The translations under genes were made by a program, and so were the position numbers. Shown one piece after another: positions 5,423-5,685 of a stretch of 5,685 bases of DNA. Position 1 is the first letter of the stretch, and the number at the start of each line of letters is the position of its first letter. The stretch spans positions 1-5,685 of the forward strand of contig JANXLW010000299.1 of NCBI GenBank assembly GCA_025354965.1. The letters run 5' to 3'. The DNA is from Betaproteobacteria bacterium. GTDB lineage: Bacteria; Pseudomonadota; Gammaproteobacteria; Burkholderiales; Burkholderiaceae_C. The notes beneath the pieces are model-generated. The model saw only the letters and a program-made list of their open reading frames with translations. It did no database searches and had not been told where the DNA came from.

Positions 5423-5685
5423 ATGACTGAATCCATAGTATCCAGACTTTCGGCGCTTGGCCGTGTCCCTGACGACATCCGCCATGCGGCAATTCAGCAA
5501 AAAAGATTTGACAACGAGAACACCCAGCGCAGTATCGGCTTTGTCATGCTGGACTGCTCCGGTACCACGATGGACCGCTACGTTGACGCACCGGCCATCG
5601 TCTTCGTCGAAGTGTTCAAGAAATATGGCTTGGAGATTTCGATGCCCGAGGCGCGCGAGCCGATGGGCCTGCGCAAAGATTTGCA
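5423..5685 (+). CDS. Phosphonoacetaldehyde hydrolase (PhnX)-like HAD protein, 3' end cut by window
   Basis: The first 87 codons of a gene that runs off the window with an open frame. From residue 39 it reads like the start of a phosphonatase: GFVMLDCSGTTMD (39-51) holds HAD motif I with nucleophile D44, and EAREPMGLRKDL (77-88 region) matches the PhnX EAR-PMGL-K motif. K85 is at the place of the lysine that forms a Schiff base with phosphonoacetaldehyde. Residue +2 from the nucleophile is S46, not the aspartate of ordinary HAD phosphatases; classical PhnX has alanine there (DWAGTT). PhnX cleaves phosphonoacetaldehyde to acetaldehyde and phosphate, the second step of 2-aminoethylphosphonate breakdown. 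Oddities are about 34 extra residues before motif I compared with classical PhnX, and Cys-Ser in place of Trp-Ala. ATG 5423 has AGGA 6 bases upstream. The protein could be a divergent subgroup acting on a related substrate. The family is likely; exact activity is unproven, as HAD motifs II-IV lie outside the window. Confidence 0.82.
   Translation, partial: MTESIVSRLSALGRVPDDIRHAAIQQKRFDNENTQRSIGFVMLDCSGTTMDRYVDAPAIVFVEVFKKYGLEISMPEAREPMGLRKDL

Noticed and set aside
5546..5548. Later in-frame ATG as the start of the PhnX-like gene
   Set aside because: It would start two residues before the catalytic aspartate and delete the first beta strand of the HAD fold. ATG 5423 has a good ribosome site.

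Overview
The window looks like a chromosomal segment of a betaproteobacterium, most likely order Burkholderiales and perhaps Comamonadaceae. This is judged from the wording of the proteins, moderately high GC, and the gene order rsmI / yraN / SIS-domain isomerase / next exported protein. The genus cannot be fixed from sequence reading alone.

Left part (1-1974) is a conserved housekeeping block. On the minus strand, reading leftwards, are yraN (677-1063), a GmhA/DiaA-type SIS-domain sugar isomerase (42-641) and the first 15 codons of an exported protein (1-45), which overlaps the isomerase stop by an ATGA junction. On the plus strand, rsmI (1063-1974) encodes the 16S rRNA C1402 2'-O-methyltransferase. 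It starts at a TTG that shares one base with the yraN start codon, so the two genes run head to head with no intergenic space.

Right part (1971-5685) looks like an accessory metabolic cluster. A minus-strand two-gene unit encodes an EamA/DMT-family transporter (4427-5269) and then, 32 bp downstream, an 807-residue FAD-dependent dehydrogenase of the dimethylglycine/sarcosine dehydrogenase family with a folate-binding GcvT half (1971-4394). This gene ends tail to tail with rsmI, and both stops lie in one TTAA. Divergent from the transporter, across a 153-bp region with two inverted repeats, starts a plus-strand gene for a phosphonoacetaldehyde hydrolase (PhnX)-like HAD protein, cut by the window end.

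Working hypothesis (inference): the right-hand genes form a divergently transcribed unit in which the transporter moves a small N-methylated compound and the flavoenzyme removes the methyl group, passing the one-carbon unit to tetrahydrofolate. If the PhnX-like protein belongs to the same pathway, the substrate could be an N-methylated aminoethylphosphonate, demethylated or deaminated towards phosphonoacetaldehyde. Ordinary glycine betaine/dimethylglycine/sarcosine catabolism beside an unrelated phosphonatase is the simpler alternative. No RNA genes, CRISPR arrays, insertion sequences or frameshifted genes were seen.
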